The translations under genes were made by a program, and so were the position numbers. A stretch of DNA of 64,000 bases. Origin: Chitinophaga tropicalis (lineage in GTDB: Bacteria > Bacteroidota > Bacteroidia > Chitinophagales > Chitinophagaceae). Numbering within the stretch: the stretch's first letter is position 1; every line of letters begins with the position of its first letter. Where the stretch lies: positions 1 to 64,000 of the forward strand of contig NZ_WRXN01000013.1 in assembly GCF_009758205.1 (NCBI RefSeq), written 5' to 3'. Below the pieces are notes generated by a model, which saw only the letters and a program-made list of their open reading frames with translations, did not search any database and was not told the origin of the DNA. Below, piece after piece: positions 1 to 7,743 of the stretch.

Positions 1-128
1 TACCTATCTCTATGTGAGTTAAGTACCCTTCCCAATGCTTTATTCTGATGGGCCGCCGTATACGGAACCGTACGTACGGTGGCTAGAGGGGACAGGTAGG
101 GAACTAATCCCTACCTTCCTACTCAATA
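1..128 (+). mobile_element. 3' end of a group II intron (domains V and VI)
   Basis: A domain-V-like hairpin lies at 52-83: nine-base arms at 52-60 and 75-83 enclose a short upper stem with an ACG bulge on the 3' side, the layout of the group II catalytic domain. It is followed by a purine-rich linker and a second hairpin, arms 94-102 and 108-116, matching domain VI. The 3' tail CCTACTCAAT resembles the usual intron end with a branch-point A, so the 3' splice site is probably near 124-128. The intron body and any reverse-transcriptase ORF would lie left of the window. The call rests on remembered domain-V patterns and fold, not on an alignment. Confidence 0.62.
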
Positions 129-162
129 GAATTGCAACTGAGAAAATAAATTAAATATTTGA

Positions 163-828
163 ATGATGACTTTCGGTACACAAAGATCAATGGATGAATT
201 AAAGGAGCAATACGGTGAACAATACTGGTGGAACTGGTTTGAAGAAACTGCATCGCTGAATGACGAGCCGGTTTCAATCAGACATGTAACCGGCCCATTG
301 CAGATGGATGGTGATCTTATTCTCGATGAAGATCCCTGGGCCATTATCATTGATGGAGATGTGAAAATAAAAGGAACTATTATTTGTAAAACCCCTGAAG
401 AGCGTGTAAGCACACTGGTGGTTCTGGGGAAATTGCAGGCTGATAATCTTTTCTTCTCAGGCAGTGCACGTCTGGCAATTGAAGATGATACCACATTGAA
501 TGGCTTTGTTGTAGGTACCTGGGGGGATGGGGGCGCGAGCTTTGATGTGAGTGGAACCCTCACTGCACGTGGTGTATTGCTGGATCCGCATACGCCGGCA
601 AAGGCGTCAAAGCAAATTGATGCCCTGATCATGTGTGGCGAAGGCTGGCCAATAGAACCGGATTTCCTGGATGGTGATCAACCGGAGCTTTTTGATCCGG
701 GTGTATTAGACAGAGGTGGTCCCTTTGTTAACTTTAATCTTATTCGTAACGCAGCGCAGGCCGGGGCACCCGTATTTGATCCGGTTGCAGAACAGGCATG
801 GAGAAAGGATAAAGGATTACCGGTATAA
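163..828 (+). CDS. Hypothetical protein, beta-helix-like repeats
   Basis: 221 aa, function not recognised. After an acidic/aromatic N-terminus (residues 1-40), residues about 45-150 show short hydrophobic/glycine units such as GDLILDED, GDVKIKG and GTLTARGVLL spaced like rungs of a beta-helix, as in polymer-forming (bactofilin-like) proteins. There is no signal peptide or membrane segment. The gene starts just after the intron end and is followed 11 bp later by a TPR-like gene on the same strand, so the two are likely co-transcribed. Two adjacent ATG codons make the exact start uncertain by one residue. An immunity-type protein is an alternative that the sequence alone cannot support. Confidence 0.7.
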   Translation: MMTFGTQRSMDELKEQYGEQYWWNWFEETASLNDEPVSIRHVTGPLQMDGDLILDEDPWAIIIDGDVKIKGTIICKTPEERVSTLVVLGKLQADNLFFSGSARLAIEDDTTLNGFVVGTWGDGGASFDVSGTLTARGVLLDPHTPAKASKQIDALIMCGEGWPIEPDFLDGDQPELFDPGVLDRGGPFVNFNLIRNAAQAGAPVFDPVAEQAWRKDKGLPV

Positions 829-839
829 TAGCGTTCACA

Positions 840-2234
840 ATGGATAGAGCTGCGTTTGAAACGCAATTACGGGAAATAACAGCGGGCCTGGATGAGATAA
901 AGCTGGCAGCTTTTGTGAAAAGCCTGCAGCCGCATAATATTGAGCAGTATAAAACGGAACTGGCCAATGCCTGGCTGGAATTGTTCTCTGTTTGGTACTT
1001 TGATTTTACTTGCGGTAAAGTGATCATGGAAGAAGGACCGGATCCTTTTTTTTCTTCCCTGCTTGATATGCTAACGGCTGCTGAAGAGATTAACCCGTCC
1101 CGGATTTATTATGAGGGAAAAGCTGATTGCTATCAGGCGCTGGCTGAATTAAAGAGCAACCAGGATGAGCAACTCAGTTATATAGAAAAAGCCGCACAGC
1201 AGGTATTGAAGGCGTTGGAAGATCAACCGGACTCCTTTGAACTTAACAGTAAGCTCGTTAATATCTTATTGGATAAAATAAAGATCAACCATCAATTTAC
1301 AGATGATGAGTTTACAATTGTATTAGCTTACTTTGAACGCGCTTTATCAAACTATACAAGTCCGTTTCACCTGACACTGATTTACGACAGCTTCAGTATA
1401 CTGGGCTTGCCCTTCCCTAAAAGCCAGTACTGGCATACTGTCTTTATAGAGAAACTTGCGTCAGTGCTTCATCCATCGGCCGAAAAAGATCCGTTCATAT
1501 ACCTGCAATGGTCAAACGAACTGACAAGAATAGCTGACCGTAAATATGATTATATCTCTTCTGTTTGTAGACAAGAAATCACCACACAGGTAATTACCTT
1601 ATTGAGTGCTTTAGTGAATATCGAAACAGGTAATGCGGAAGAATTGAATCAGCTGGGTACTGCTTTCTCAAAAGCAGCCAGCCAGTTGAACGACGGAGCT
1701 TTACCATACTACGAAGTGGCGTTAAAATATTTCATGAAGGGCCAGGATATTAACCCTGCCACCTGGACTTTTCCCGTATATGCTACTAATGTATTAAAGG
1801 CTATGGCAGTTATTTATCATGGTCAACAGGATCAGAGCAAGGTGATCGAATTGTTTGAGAAGGGGAAAACCATTTTCTCAGGAATGTCTGAGCATGAATT
1901 AGATTATACGATCAATATCTATTGGGGTGAGCTTCTGATTGAATATGCGCGGCTGGCTTATAACTTTAATGCACCGGATATTTTTAAGGAGGCGGAGGAA
2001 AAATTATTGCTGGCAAAGGAGCTGGGACAAGGATATTATGCAGGACCTTATTATGGACTGGCTAAACTTGCCCTGAAATCAGGTGACCGGGATAAATGCC
2101 TGGCAATTTTAAAAGAATGTAAGACTGTATTTAGTGAAGCATATTATCAATTTCCCTTAGACCAGGTATTAGCTGATGAAGATTTTAAGGAAATAAGAAC
2201 AGAGATACTAATGATGAAGGGGAGAGAAGAGTAA
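840..2234 (+). CDS. Hypothetical protein, helical/TPR-like
   Basis: 464 aa, soluble, predicted almost entirely alpha-helical. Segments such as AKLALKSGDRDKCLAILKEC near the C-terminus (about 415-435) and FEKGKTIFSGMSEHELDY (about 340-358) have the A/G/Y spacing of tetratricopeptide repeats, which usually act as protein-protein scaffolds. It has no catalytic motif and no signal peptide. It follows the previous gene by 11 bp, suggesting a two-gene operon whose products may interact. The specific role is unknown. Confidence 0.72.
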   Translation: MDRAAFETQLREITAGLDEIKLAAFVKSLQPHNIEQYKTELANAWLELFSVWYFDFTCGKVIMEEGPDPFFSSLLDMLTAAEEINPSRIYYEGKADCYQALAELKSNQDEQLSYIEKAAQQVLKALEDQPDSFELNSKLVNILLDKIKINHQFTDDEFTIVLAYFERALSNYTSPFHLTLIYDSFSILGLPFPKSQYWHTVFIEKLASVLHPSAEKDPFIYLQWSNELTRIADRKYDYISSVCRQEITTQVITLLSALVNIETGNAEELNQLGTAFSKAASQLNDGALPYYEVALKYFMKGQDINPATWTFPVYATNVLKAMAVIYHGQQDQSKVIELFEKGKTIFSGMSEHELDYTINIYWGELLIEYARLAYNFNAPDIFKEAEEKLLLAKELGQGYYAGPYYGLAKLALKSGDRDKCLAILKECKTVFSEAYYQFPLDQVLADEDFKEIRTEILMMKGREE

Positions 2235-2605
2235 ATAAAAACGAGAGGATAGAAGCGCTCAACTGGGAAATCGTCCGACCTGGAATGCTGCCTACCTTTA
2301 CAACTTAGGCAGGCTATCCAATTGCCCAACGTAAGCCGTTGGGAATAGCCGTAGGAATAAGTGAATATTATTATGAAAGGGGATGCGATTACTAACCGCC
2401 TCCCCTTTATATTACACCTCGTCCCCAACCAGGTGAGATCTATAAAATCAATATTGTTAGAAGCTTAGGATGATCTGACGAAGCATTCCCGGGATAGTCT
2501 ATATCATTAAGCCGCCAGTCAAAGTGATATATGGATTAATATCCCGTTGCCCCTTGGCCGGAGAAGAAAGTCAAACGTGTATATGAAAAAAATTAAAATG
2601 CAGGC
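2235..2605. other. Gene-free stretch with nested hairpins (candidate structured RNA)
   Basis: No convincing coding frame. On the + strand three consecutive stems are visible: CTGCCTA 2288-2294 with TAGGCAG 2306-2312; GGCTAT 2312-2317 with ATAGCC 2345-2350 enclosing CCCAACG 2325-2331 with CGTTGGG 2337-2343; and AAAGGGGA 2376-2383 with TCCCCTTT 2401-2408. The last could act as a terminator for the upstream TPR-like gene. The clustering suggests a structured transcript or an intron remnant, but I do not recognise a known family. Confidence 0.3.
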
Positions 2606-3613
2606 TCATACTCTGTCTTTCGCCTCAAGATACAACATTGCCTCCTTCACCGCCACCACCGACGACTTCGGCATAAACCCCAACTCTACCTTCGCTTTCG
2701 AAATATCAAAATCCTGCTGCAACCCCGAAAACATAGCCACATCATTAACCGACAGCAAAGGAGCCTTACCACTTACTTTACTGATCACTTCCATCAGCCA
2801 TGCCATTGCGTACAATAACGGCTTCGGAACAGCCCCCGGAGATTTTATTTTCCTCGCCGGGAATAGCTCCTGCGCAATCTTTGTCGTGTCCTTAATGGAA
2901 GTACACCGCTCATTGGCCAGGATATAACGTTCTCCATTTCTGCCCTTTGTAGCAGCTAAATAGCAGCCATCTGCCACGTCTTTTACATCTATCCAGTTCA
3001 GCGTAATATTTGTTTCAACGGGTATCTTATTCTTCAGGATCAGATCAAGAATATTATAGGAAACGCTCAGCTGCCCGAAAGCCCTGCTTCCAATCATTGC
3101 CGACGGAAGCACCGTCACCAATTCAACACCAAGGGTCCTCGCCAGCTTAAAAGCCAGCTCCTCGCTGTCGTTCTTGGAATTGTAATACCAGTTGCGCCTG
3201 TCGGGATTGTATCCATAACTTTCCCTGGTCGGTAAAGTGGTATAGTTAAGCGCAGCGATAGAGCTGACGTACACGATTCTTTTAACCCCCGCTTCCTTCG
3301 CGGCTTCCACAATGTTTCTTGCGCCCAGGAGATTCACATCGTAGATATCTTTCCTGGGGTCTTTAGCCCAAAGCCTGAAAACAGCACCCACTGCGTAAAA
3401 AACCTCTACGCCCTGTAGTGCTCTTATAAGAGAAGCTTTGTCGGCAATATCGGCCTGCACCACTTCACAGTCCAGCCCCGCAAACGGTTCTCTGTTTTTT
3501 ATATTTCGGACCGAAGCCCTCACCGGAATGCCTTTGCTAATAAGATGCCTTACCAAATTGTTGCCAAGGTGCCCATTGGCGCCTGTAACCAATGCTAAAT
3601 TTTGTGTTGTCAT
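2606..3613 (-). CDS. NAD(P)-dependent epimerase / dihydroflavonol reductase-like SDR
   Basis: 335 aa extended short-chain dehydrogenase. The N-terminal Rossmann fold carries the TGANGHLG nucleotide-binding motif at about residues 9-16. The VYVSSIAAL segment and the catalytic YYNSK (YxxxK) follow at about 113-160, with the preceding Ser in SSIAAL. This is typical of dihydroflavonol-4-reductase/3-beta-HSD-like enzymes that act on small carbonyl or sugar-nucleotide substrates; the substrate cannot be told. I start at the ATG giving MTTQN; an in-frame ATG eleven codons upstream adds a non-conserved extension. A Crp/Fnr-type regulator is divergent in function but encoded just upstream on the same strand, and may control it. 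Confidence 0.85.
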   Translation of the reverse strand: MTTQNLALVTGANGHLGNNLVRHLISKGIPVRASVRNIKNREPFAGLDCEVVQADIADKASLIRALQGVEVFYAVGAVFRLWAKDPRKDIYDVNLLGARNIVEAAKEAGVKRIVYVSSIAALNYTTLPTRESYGYNPDRRNWYYNSKNDSEELAFKLARTLGVELVTVLPSAMIGSRAFGQLSVSYNILDLILKNKIPVETNITLNWIDVKDVADGCYLAATKGRNGERYILANERCTSIKDTTKIAQELFPARKIKSPGAVPKPLLYAMAWLMEVISKVSGKAPLLSVNDVAMFSGLQQDFDISKAKVELGFMPKSSVVAVKEAMLYLEAKDRV

Positions 3614-3676
3614 TTTTTTAAGATTTGATGATGACACAAAACTCAATATTGGCCAGGTAATTCTACTTCACAAATG

Positions 3677-4252
3677 TTACTTAATCTGCTGTCTGCGGAT
3701 TCGGCTCAGGCTTTTTGGGTTCATGCCCAAAAAAGAAGCGATGTATTGTAATGGCACATTGTGCAATATGTCAGGGTAGTTTTCAATTAATTTCTGGTAT
3801 CGCCGTTCTGCTGTCAGCGTAGCAAACTCTTTTGAACGGTTTTCATTGTAGGCCAGCGATTGCTGAAAAACATAGATGCTGAAATCTTTCACGGCGCTGC
3901 TTTGAAGGATGAGTGCATCCAGGTCCTTTTTAGTAATACGTAGCAAGGCACAGTCAGTAATACAGTCTACATTCTCGCTTGCTCTTGTCTGGTTGATAAA
4001 ATGATTATAGGAAGTAATAAATCCCGGCGGACAATTAATATGCGAGGTGACCTCATCACCATTATCATTATGTCCAAAAAGCCGCACATAGCCTGACACG
4101 ATAAAATACAAGTACCGTGGTATATGATTTTCTTCCTCGATGATTCTGTTCCTGGGGAAAAGCACAGGTTCAAAATATTGTTCGCACAGCGCTATGTCCG
4201 TATCGGCAAGCTTTACCGTTTTTTTGATAACCTGTATTAACTTTTCGTGCAT
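3677..4252 (-). CDS. Crp/Fnr family transcriptional regulator
   Basis: 191 aa. Residues about 1-120 form a cyclic-nucleotide-binding beta-roll (FPRNRIIEEENHIPRYLYFI and GYVRLFGHNDNGDEV), and the C-terminus (YQKLIENYPDILHNVPLQYIASFLGMNPKSLSRIRRQ) is the winged-helix part in the short form common in Bacteroidota, where these proteins often regulate an adjacent gene. The arginine/serine residues required for cAMP binding are not evident, so the ligand is unknown. It lies immediately upstream of the SDR gene on the same strand and is the last intact host gene before the prophage junction. Confidence 0.85.
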   Translation of the reverse strand: MHEKLIQVIKKTVKLADTDIALCEQYFEPVLFPRNRIIEEENHIPRYLYFIVSGYVRLFGHNDNGDEVTSHINCPPGFITSYNHFINQTRASENVDCITDCALLRITKKDLDALILQSSAVKDFSIYVFQQSLAYNENRSKEFATLTAERRYQKLIENYPDILHNVPLQYIASFLGMNPKSLSRIRRQQIK

Positions 4253-4344
4253 CTACAAATATATAAAAGCCTGACCGTAACCTGATCAGCCTTGAAGACT
4301 TCTATAAAAACGGCGACATTGTAAAAAGCGGAAAATAATTGGCA

Positions 4345-4374
4345 TAAAAAAAGCTCCACATTTTAGTGAAGCTT
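4345..4374 (-). terminator. Original terminator of tRNA-Arg, now orphaned
   Basis: Read on the minus strand, an 8-bp stem (arms within 4352-4360 and 4366-4374, one G-U pair) is followed by a run of Ts (4345-4352 as As on the + strand). It lies just 3' of the tRNA-Arg fragment, so before integration it would have ended the tRNA transcript. The insertion separated it from the promoter by about 48.6 kb. Confidence 0.7.
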
Positions 4375-4380
4375 CTTTCG

Positions 4381-4440
4381 TGAACCGGATTGGATTCGAA
4401 CCAATGACCTGCTGCTTAGAAGGCAGCTGCTCTATCCAGC
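4381..4440 (-). pseudogene. attL: 3' fragment of tRNA-Arg with 35-bp att core
   Basis: The minus strand encodes anticodon arm, variable loop, T-arm and 3' acceptor half of tRNA-Arg(UCU), but the 5' acceptor and most of the D-arm are missing. Positions 4406-4440 are identical to 52983-53017 (35 bp; the flanking bases differ), which defines the att core. Positions 4381-4405 hold the original host T-arm and acceptor 3' strand: they pair better with the 5' acceptor kept at 53025-53031 than the phage-supplied copy does. The fragment has no promoter and cannot fold as a tRNA. Confidence 0.9.
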
Positions 4441-4531
4441 CCTATCCCTTGGTATCTTGATTGTAGCCTATTTAAATATTAAATAAAAAAAGTATTGCAC
4501 TGCGATCTTGCAGGTCCCGTTAACCGTTTCG

Positions 4532-4870
4532 TCAACGGCGCTTCTTCACCTGCAACTCCTTTTCTACTTCAATTACAGCGGCTTTTAAACGATCCAAAGG
4601 GGACTGCTTTTTGTCCTCCCGGAACATATTCTTTTCAAAGCCGAATATCCAGTTAACGTTAGCGCCTGTCAGCTCAGCTGCAGCCAGAATCTGATCAACA
4701 GTGAAGCCTCTTACACCATTACGGAGCTTGCCTGCATTGCCTGCATATGCTCCAATTTGATCCAGGAATTCACTTTGGCTGTTGGGCCACCCCTCATTAT
4801 CCTGTGCCACTACCCATTCAATCAGCAGAAGCATCCGTTCGTCTGTTATTTTTAGTTTTATTTTGGTCAT
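4532..4870 (-). CDS. Small phage protein with HTH-like fold
   Basis: 112 aa. The central part (SEFLDQIGAYAGNAGKL, then FTVDQILAAAELTGANVNWI) resembles the Bacteroidota variant of the CI/XRE helix-turn-helix in which 'GANVNWIF' ends the domain. The C-terminus is a charged helix. I start at the ATG just after the stop of the upstream gene; a TTG three codons earlier is less likely. It is the last gene of the leftward lysogeny arm and could be a second regulator or an immunity-related protein. Confidence 0.62.
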   Translation of the reverse strand: MTKIKLKITDERMLLLIEWVVAQDNEGWPNSQSEFLDQIGAYAGNAGKLRNGVRGFTVDQILAAAELTGANVNWIFGFEKNMFREDKKQSPLDRLKAAVIEVEKELQVKKRR

Positions 4871-4875
4871 GTTGT

Positions 4876-5142
4876 TCAAACTCGCTCAAACTTATCGGGA
4901 GACCGATGCTGTAGGTCGACCCATCCATCAATAGATATTTCTTTAATTGTGCCGGTAGATTTCTCCAGCACCCTTACCTTGGGAAGATCCCCTATCTGTT
5001 TTGATAACAGTAGTTCTAAAAGCAACTCTTGCTTTTTCTGATTTTTTATGATATCATTCAACCCCCAATACCACCAAAAGATGCGTCGGAGGGCGATGAT
5101 AACAGCGATTGATACTGTTATTATTAAGAAGTATTCTACCAT
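4876..5142 (-). CDS. Small single-pass membrane protein
   Basis: 88 aa: one N-terminal transmembrane segment (residues about 3-28, FLIITVSIAVIIALRRIFWW) followed by a cytoplasmic-type charged tail with a short Leu/Lys-rich helix. No family recognised. It lies 12 bp downstream of the lipoprotein gene and directly precedes the HTH-like gene, within the part of the prophage likely expressed in the lysogen. A superinfection-exclusion role fits the position but is inference. Confidence 0.55.
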   Translation of the reverse strand: MVEYFLIITVSIAVIIALRRIFWWYWGLNDIIKNQKKQELLLELLLSKQIGDLPKVRVLEKSTGTIKEISIDGWVDLQHRSPDKFERV

Positions 5143-5154
5143 TCAATTGGGATT

Positions 5155-5547
5155 TTATCTTTTAACACGAACTGTTAAGCTGACGTAGTAAATACCGTCA
5201 GAGAACTCTGGTTTTCCTTTAATCAGGATCTCACCGTTTGCTGATAGTATTTGAGCATACCAATCATCACTATCTCTATGCCTCACTACAACTTTGGCGT
5301 CACCGCCTTCAGGCAATTGAACCTCCTTAAAAAATGTTCCATCTCCTTTCATTCCAAATTCACGAACGTCCTTTATGTTTCCTCTATTATCAGATTGTGA
5401 GAATACAGCGTCTGTGAATGGTAACTCTGTATTTGATTTGATCTCATACCTGATGTTAATTAAGTTATCAGCAGGGGCTCCTCCATCCTTGCTACAAGAA
5501 AAAAGTAGAAAGAATGAAATGAATAAAATGATACAGCGTATTCTCAT
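5155..5547 (-). CDS. Putative prophage lipoprotein
   Basis: 130 aa with a classical lipoprotein signal: basic start, hydrophobic stretch and the lipobox LLFSC, giving acylation at Cys18. The mature part is short and beta-rich (LPFTDAVFSQSDNRGNIKD, GDGTFFKEVQLPEGGDAKVVV), resembling small Ig-like/transthyretin-like outer-membrane lipoproteins. Expression from a lysogenic arm suggests a lysogenic-conversion or exclusion protein, a role known for phage lipoproteins but not shown here. Confidence 0.65.
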   Translation of the reverse strand: MRIRCIILFISFFLLFSCSKDGGAPADNLINIRYEIKSNTELPFTDAVFSQSDNRGNIKDVREFGMKGDGTFFKEVQLPEGGDAKVVVRHRDSDDWYAQILSANGEILIKGKPEFSDGIYYVSLTVRVKR

Positions 5548-5908
5548 TGTCTCGGTGTATTTTTGGTTTAATATGTTAACAAATAGTTAACGGGGTTGTA
5601 AATCAGAAATTTATATACTTGCAATGATAAGGGGCGACTATCAATAGACTATCAATAGATACTGGAAACCTGTAGCCAATCCTATGCTTCCAGGTCCTAA
5701 ACCACATTACTGAAATTAAATTATTAACTCACTTTGTCTGCGCCGATACGCTGCGTACTGGAACAGGAATTTTAGATCCTTTCCTCAAACATACCCGCCG
5801 GCCCATACAGTACAAATCAGCAGGTCCTAACACCTATTAACCATCTTATTGTTATGAAAAGAACTACTATTAAGAAAGAGAATGTCATCGAGGGCTCTAA
5901 TGAGAAAT
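5548..5908. other. Intergenic region with repeats and a weak + strand promoter
   Basis: Contains two GTTAAC half-sites (5575-5580, 5586-5591), a TATACTTG box (5614-5621) close to the Bacteroidota -7 consensus with TTG 15 bp upstream, a perfect tandem repeat GACTATCAATA (5636-5646 and 5647-5657), and the repeat CAGGTCCTAA at 5691-5700 and 5821-5830. A + strand ORF starting at 5854 is mostly antisense to the repressor gene. The region may carry the lysogeny-arm promoter and a small RNA, but no product is evident. Confidence 0.35.
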
Positions 5909-6349
5909 CTAACCTCTACCCTTATTTGACCGACGCAGATCATTTAAAATTCGCTTGGACCCGTTCTCTATATCGTCGAGACATTCATCATATGACCGAT
6001 TCCGACCAAGCAATTTGTAAACCAAGGATTTCAAATCAGCAACCTCCTGTTCAAGATTAATAATTTTAGCGCGCTCCCAGTTTGCTTCATCGTCTGGATT
6101 AAATGTATCGCCTATCTTGCCGATAAAGTCTTCCATGGAAAAACCATTAGCTTTTCCATAGAGATCACAGAATTTCTGTATTGATTCAATGCTGATATTT
6201 TGGCGCCCACTCTTTATCTCTGTGAGAGTATTTCCGCTTCCCATACCAAGTTTTGCTGCTAACGCGCTATTGCTAGGCAATTTTTTCTCATTCTTTAATC
6301 TATTGAAAATCAGTATGAATCTTTCAGTATGCGGTAAAATTTCCACCAT
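5909..6349 (-). CDS. CI-like phage repressor (XRE-type HTH)
   Basis: 146 aa. N-terminal helix-turn-helix (SALAAKLGMGSGNTLTEIKS at about 24-43, with recognition-helix ending GRQNIS), then FCDLYGKANGFSMEDF, a form common in Bacteroidota phages, and a C-terminal coiled coil (LEQEVADLKSLVYKLLG) for dimerisation. It lacks a LexA/S24 protease domain, so induction probably does not use RecA-driven self-cleavage. I start at ATG 6347-6349; further upstream the frame runs through the operator region and lacks protein-like content. Divergent from the Cro-like gene across a palindrome-rich 93-bp interval. Confidence 0.82.
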   Translation of the reverse strand: MVEILPHTERFILIFNRLKNEKKLPSNSALAAKLGMGSGNTLTEIKSGRQNISIESIQKFCDLYGKANGFSMEDFIGKIGDTFNPDDEANWERAKIINLEQEVADLKSLVYKLLGRNRSYDECLDDIENGSKRILNDLRRSNKGRG

Positions 6350-6442
6350 AAAAAAATAATTCCACAAATTATTTGTGATTTCACAGAAATATCTGTAATA
6401 TTGTATTGTTATCACAAAGTTATAGTCATTTTGACTATAAAA
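6350..6442. promoter_or_regulatory. Lysogeny switch: operator palindromes between repressor and Cro-like genes
   Basis: Three inverted repeats fill the divergent interval: CACAAA/TTTGTG with 3-bp spacer (6363-6377), ACAGA/TCTGT with 4-bp spacer (6383-6396), and the perfect TATAGTCA/TGACTATA with 3-bp spacer (6421-6439) ending 3 bp before the Cro-like ATG. A TTTGTGAT half-site recurs inverted as ATCACAAA (6411-6418). This is the layout of CI/Cro operator arrays; which protein binds which site cannot be read from sequence. Confidence 0.65.
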
Positions 6443-6703
6443 ATGACAGTAAATATACGCAAAATGATCATCGCAGTTAGTACGCAGGAAAGGAAACGGG
6501 AAAAATCCCGTATGGCTAAGATGCTCAAAGAGTACAGGATAACTATGAAAGATGTAGAGGCAGAATGCGATTATCATTACCAGACAGTTAGGAACGCATT
6601 GAATAGTGATTCAAAGTACTGGAATCAGAATATCATAGATCTGGCAGAACGGCTAATCCTCGAGAAGCAAAACAAAGCAACCACAGCCCCTACTAATAGC
6701 TAA
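6443..6703 (+). CDS. Cro-like small DNA-binding protein
   Basis: 86 aa, basic. The segment MLKEYRITMKDVEAECDYHYQTVRNALN (about residues 25-52) reads as a helix-turn-helix and is followed by a helix ending AERLILEKQNK. First gene of the rightward early transcript, starting immediately after the 19-bp palindrome, so it is very likely repressed through it. Start at 6443 or at the ATG seven codons later; the first is closer to the operator and preferred. Confidence 0.65.
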   Translation: MTVNIRKMIIAVSTQERKREKSRMAKMLKEYRITMKDVEAECDYHYQTVRNALNSDSKYWNQNIIDLAERLILEKQNKATTAPTNS

Positions 6704-6783
6704 TCTTACTATCAATATTGTTCAGAGCAATCAGCAGCGCTAATACGCTGAATGGGATTCTTATTGCCTGTAAAATGTGACGA

Positions 6784-6984
6784 ATGGAGCTTAAAAACAT
6801 ACAACAGAGATTAACAATACTAAGCGCAACTATCACGGCTGCGCAGGAAGAAGCTACAAAACTGATGAAAGAGCTGGAGCAGGTCTCTGCTCCGCTCCCC
6901 GAGAGGGGGTGTAAGAAGACGCCTCTTTCAAAGGAACAGGTTAGTAAGGTATTAGCTAACAGGCTCAGATCTATCAAACACTAA
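6784..6984 (+). CDS. Small coiled-coil early phage protein
   Basis: 66 aa, not recognised. The N-terminal two thirds is a heptad-like helix (LKNIQQRLTILSATITAAQEE, ATKLMKELEQ), then a Pro-rich linker and a short basic helix (KEQVSKVLANRLRSI). It sits in a cluster of tiny early genes on the same strand. Confidence 0.55.
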   Translation: MELKNIQQRLTILSATITAAQEEATKLMKELEQVSAPLPERGCKKTPLSKEQVSKVLANRLRSIKH

Positions 6985-6994
6985 ACTTTTTACT

Positions 6995-7282
6995 ATGAGA
7001 CTTTCCAATTCACAATCAAAAACGCAGCACGAAAAGTGCGCTAAGATCTTGGACTTAGCCATGACTGCAAAGGCTATGTCTAACAGGAATCTTTGCGCAG
7101 TCAACCGCCTTACCTCACAGGGACGCGCATATGACGGCTTCGGTCATAGTATCTATGAATTCCGCAGCGAACAGCGGAGGTGGCAGCAGATATATGAACG
7201 GGTGAAGAAGTACTACAGCAACCAGCTGCTGAAGTTGATCAGTGAGGATTACGTGAACGTCAACTCTTTTGCAACGCTATGA
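6995..7282 (+). CDS. Small basic early phage protein
   Basis: 95 aa, Arg/Lys/Gln-rich and predicted helical (EQRRWQQIYERVKKYYSNQLL near the C-terminus). No recognised domain. Its TGA overlaps the ATG of the next small membrane-protein gene (ATGA), supporting both and implying translational coupling. Confidence 0.58.
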   Translation: MRLSNSQSKTQHEKCAKILDLAMTAKAMSNRNLCAVNRLTSQGRAYDGFGHSIYEFRSEQRRWQQIYERVKKYYSNQLLKLISEDYVNVNSFATL

Positions 7283-7422
7283 ACTGGATTAATGTCACCG
7301 GAGGTATCCTCTTGTATTTTATCACACTTGGCGTACTGCTTGGTCTGTTGCGCCACCAAAGCTGGAAAAATGATCATCGCAATAACTATAGTAAAGATCG
7401 CCATAGCCGTTCTCGCAGGTAA
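7279..7422 (+). CDS. 47-aa single-pass membrane miniprotein
   Basis: Short frame starting in an ATGA overlap with the preceding gene. Residues about 6-24 (VTGGILLYFITLGVLLGLL) form one transmembrane helix; the tail is basic and His/Arg/Ser-rich, so the tail is probably cytoplasmic. No family recognised. The overlap and clean TM-plus-basic-tail layout make it credible despite its length. Confidence 0.5.
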   Translation: MNWINVTGGILLYFITLGVLLGLLRHQSWKNDHRNNYSKDRHSRSRR

Positions 7423-7459
7423 GATGTGTGTGGGGTGGATAGAACGGAGATTTTCATAG
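7370..7459 (+). CDS. 29-aa hydrophobic miniprotein overlapping the previous frame
   Basis: Starts inside the 47-aa gene in another frame, preceded by GGAAAA. The product is nearly one transmembrane segment (MIIAITIVKIAIAVLAGK) with a short mixed-charge tail. Two overlapping frames each giving a TM peptide is reminiscent of compact phage membrane genes, but a chance reading is possible. Confidence 0.3.
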   Translation: MIIAITIVKIAIAVLAGKMCVGWIERRFS

Positions 7460-7551
7460 GATCATAGGATAGGAGCGTAAGTGTACCGGGCTCTGATCTC
7501 ACTGCCCGGCCTTCTTCAAGCTAATTCTTTAACCACAATAGATTTTTAGTT

Positions 7552-7743
7552 ATGTACACAAAAGAACAAGTAGCAAAAATTTACTCAGATATTCTGAATG
7601 ATATGGCCCTTCGCTACGATGGGTGCAACAGAGATCTGCAGGAAGCTGCCAGGAACGTATTGGAGAGCGCGGAAAAGAATGGATTCAAAGATCCAGAGCT
7701 GGATGTAGAGGGCGCATTAGTTGAGCTGAAGATTAAATGGTAA
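7552..7743 (+). CDS. Small acidic helical early phage protein
   Basis: 63 aa, not recognised: YTKEQVAKIYSDILNDMALR and NRDLQEAARNVLESAEKNGF form amphipathic helices. First member of a chain of three overlapping or coupled small frames ending at 7984. Confidence 0.55.
   Translation: MYTKEQVAKIYSDILNDMALRYDGCNRDLQEAARNVLESAEKNGFKDPELDVEGALVELKIKW

Noticed and set aside
5854..6060. Rightward 68-codon frame overlapping the end of the CI-like gene
   Set aside because: Only the first 18 codons lie outside the repressor gene; the rest is antisense to it with no domain-like content.
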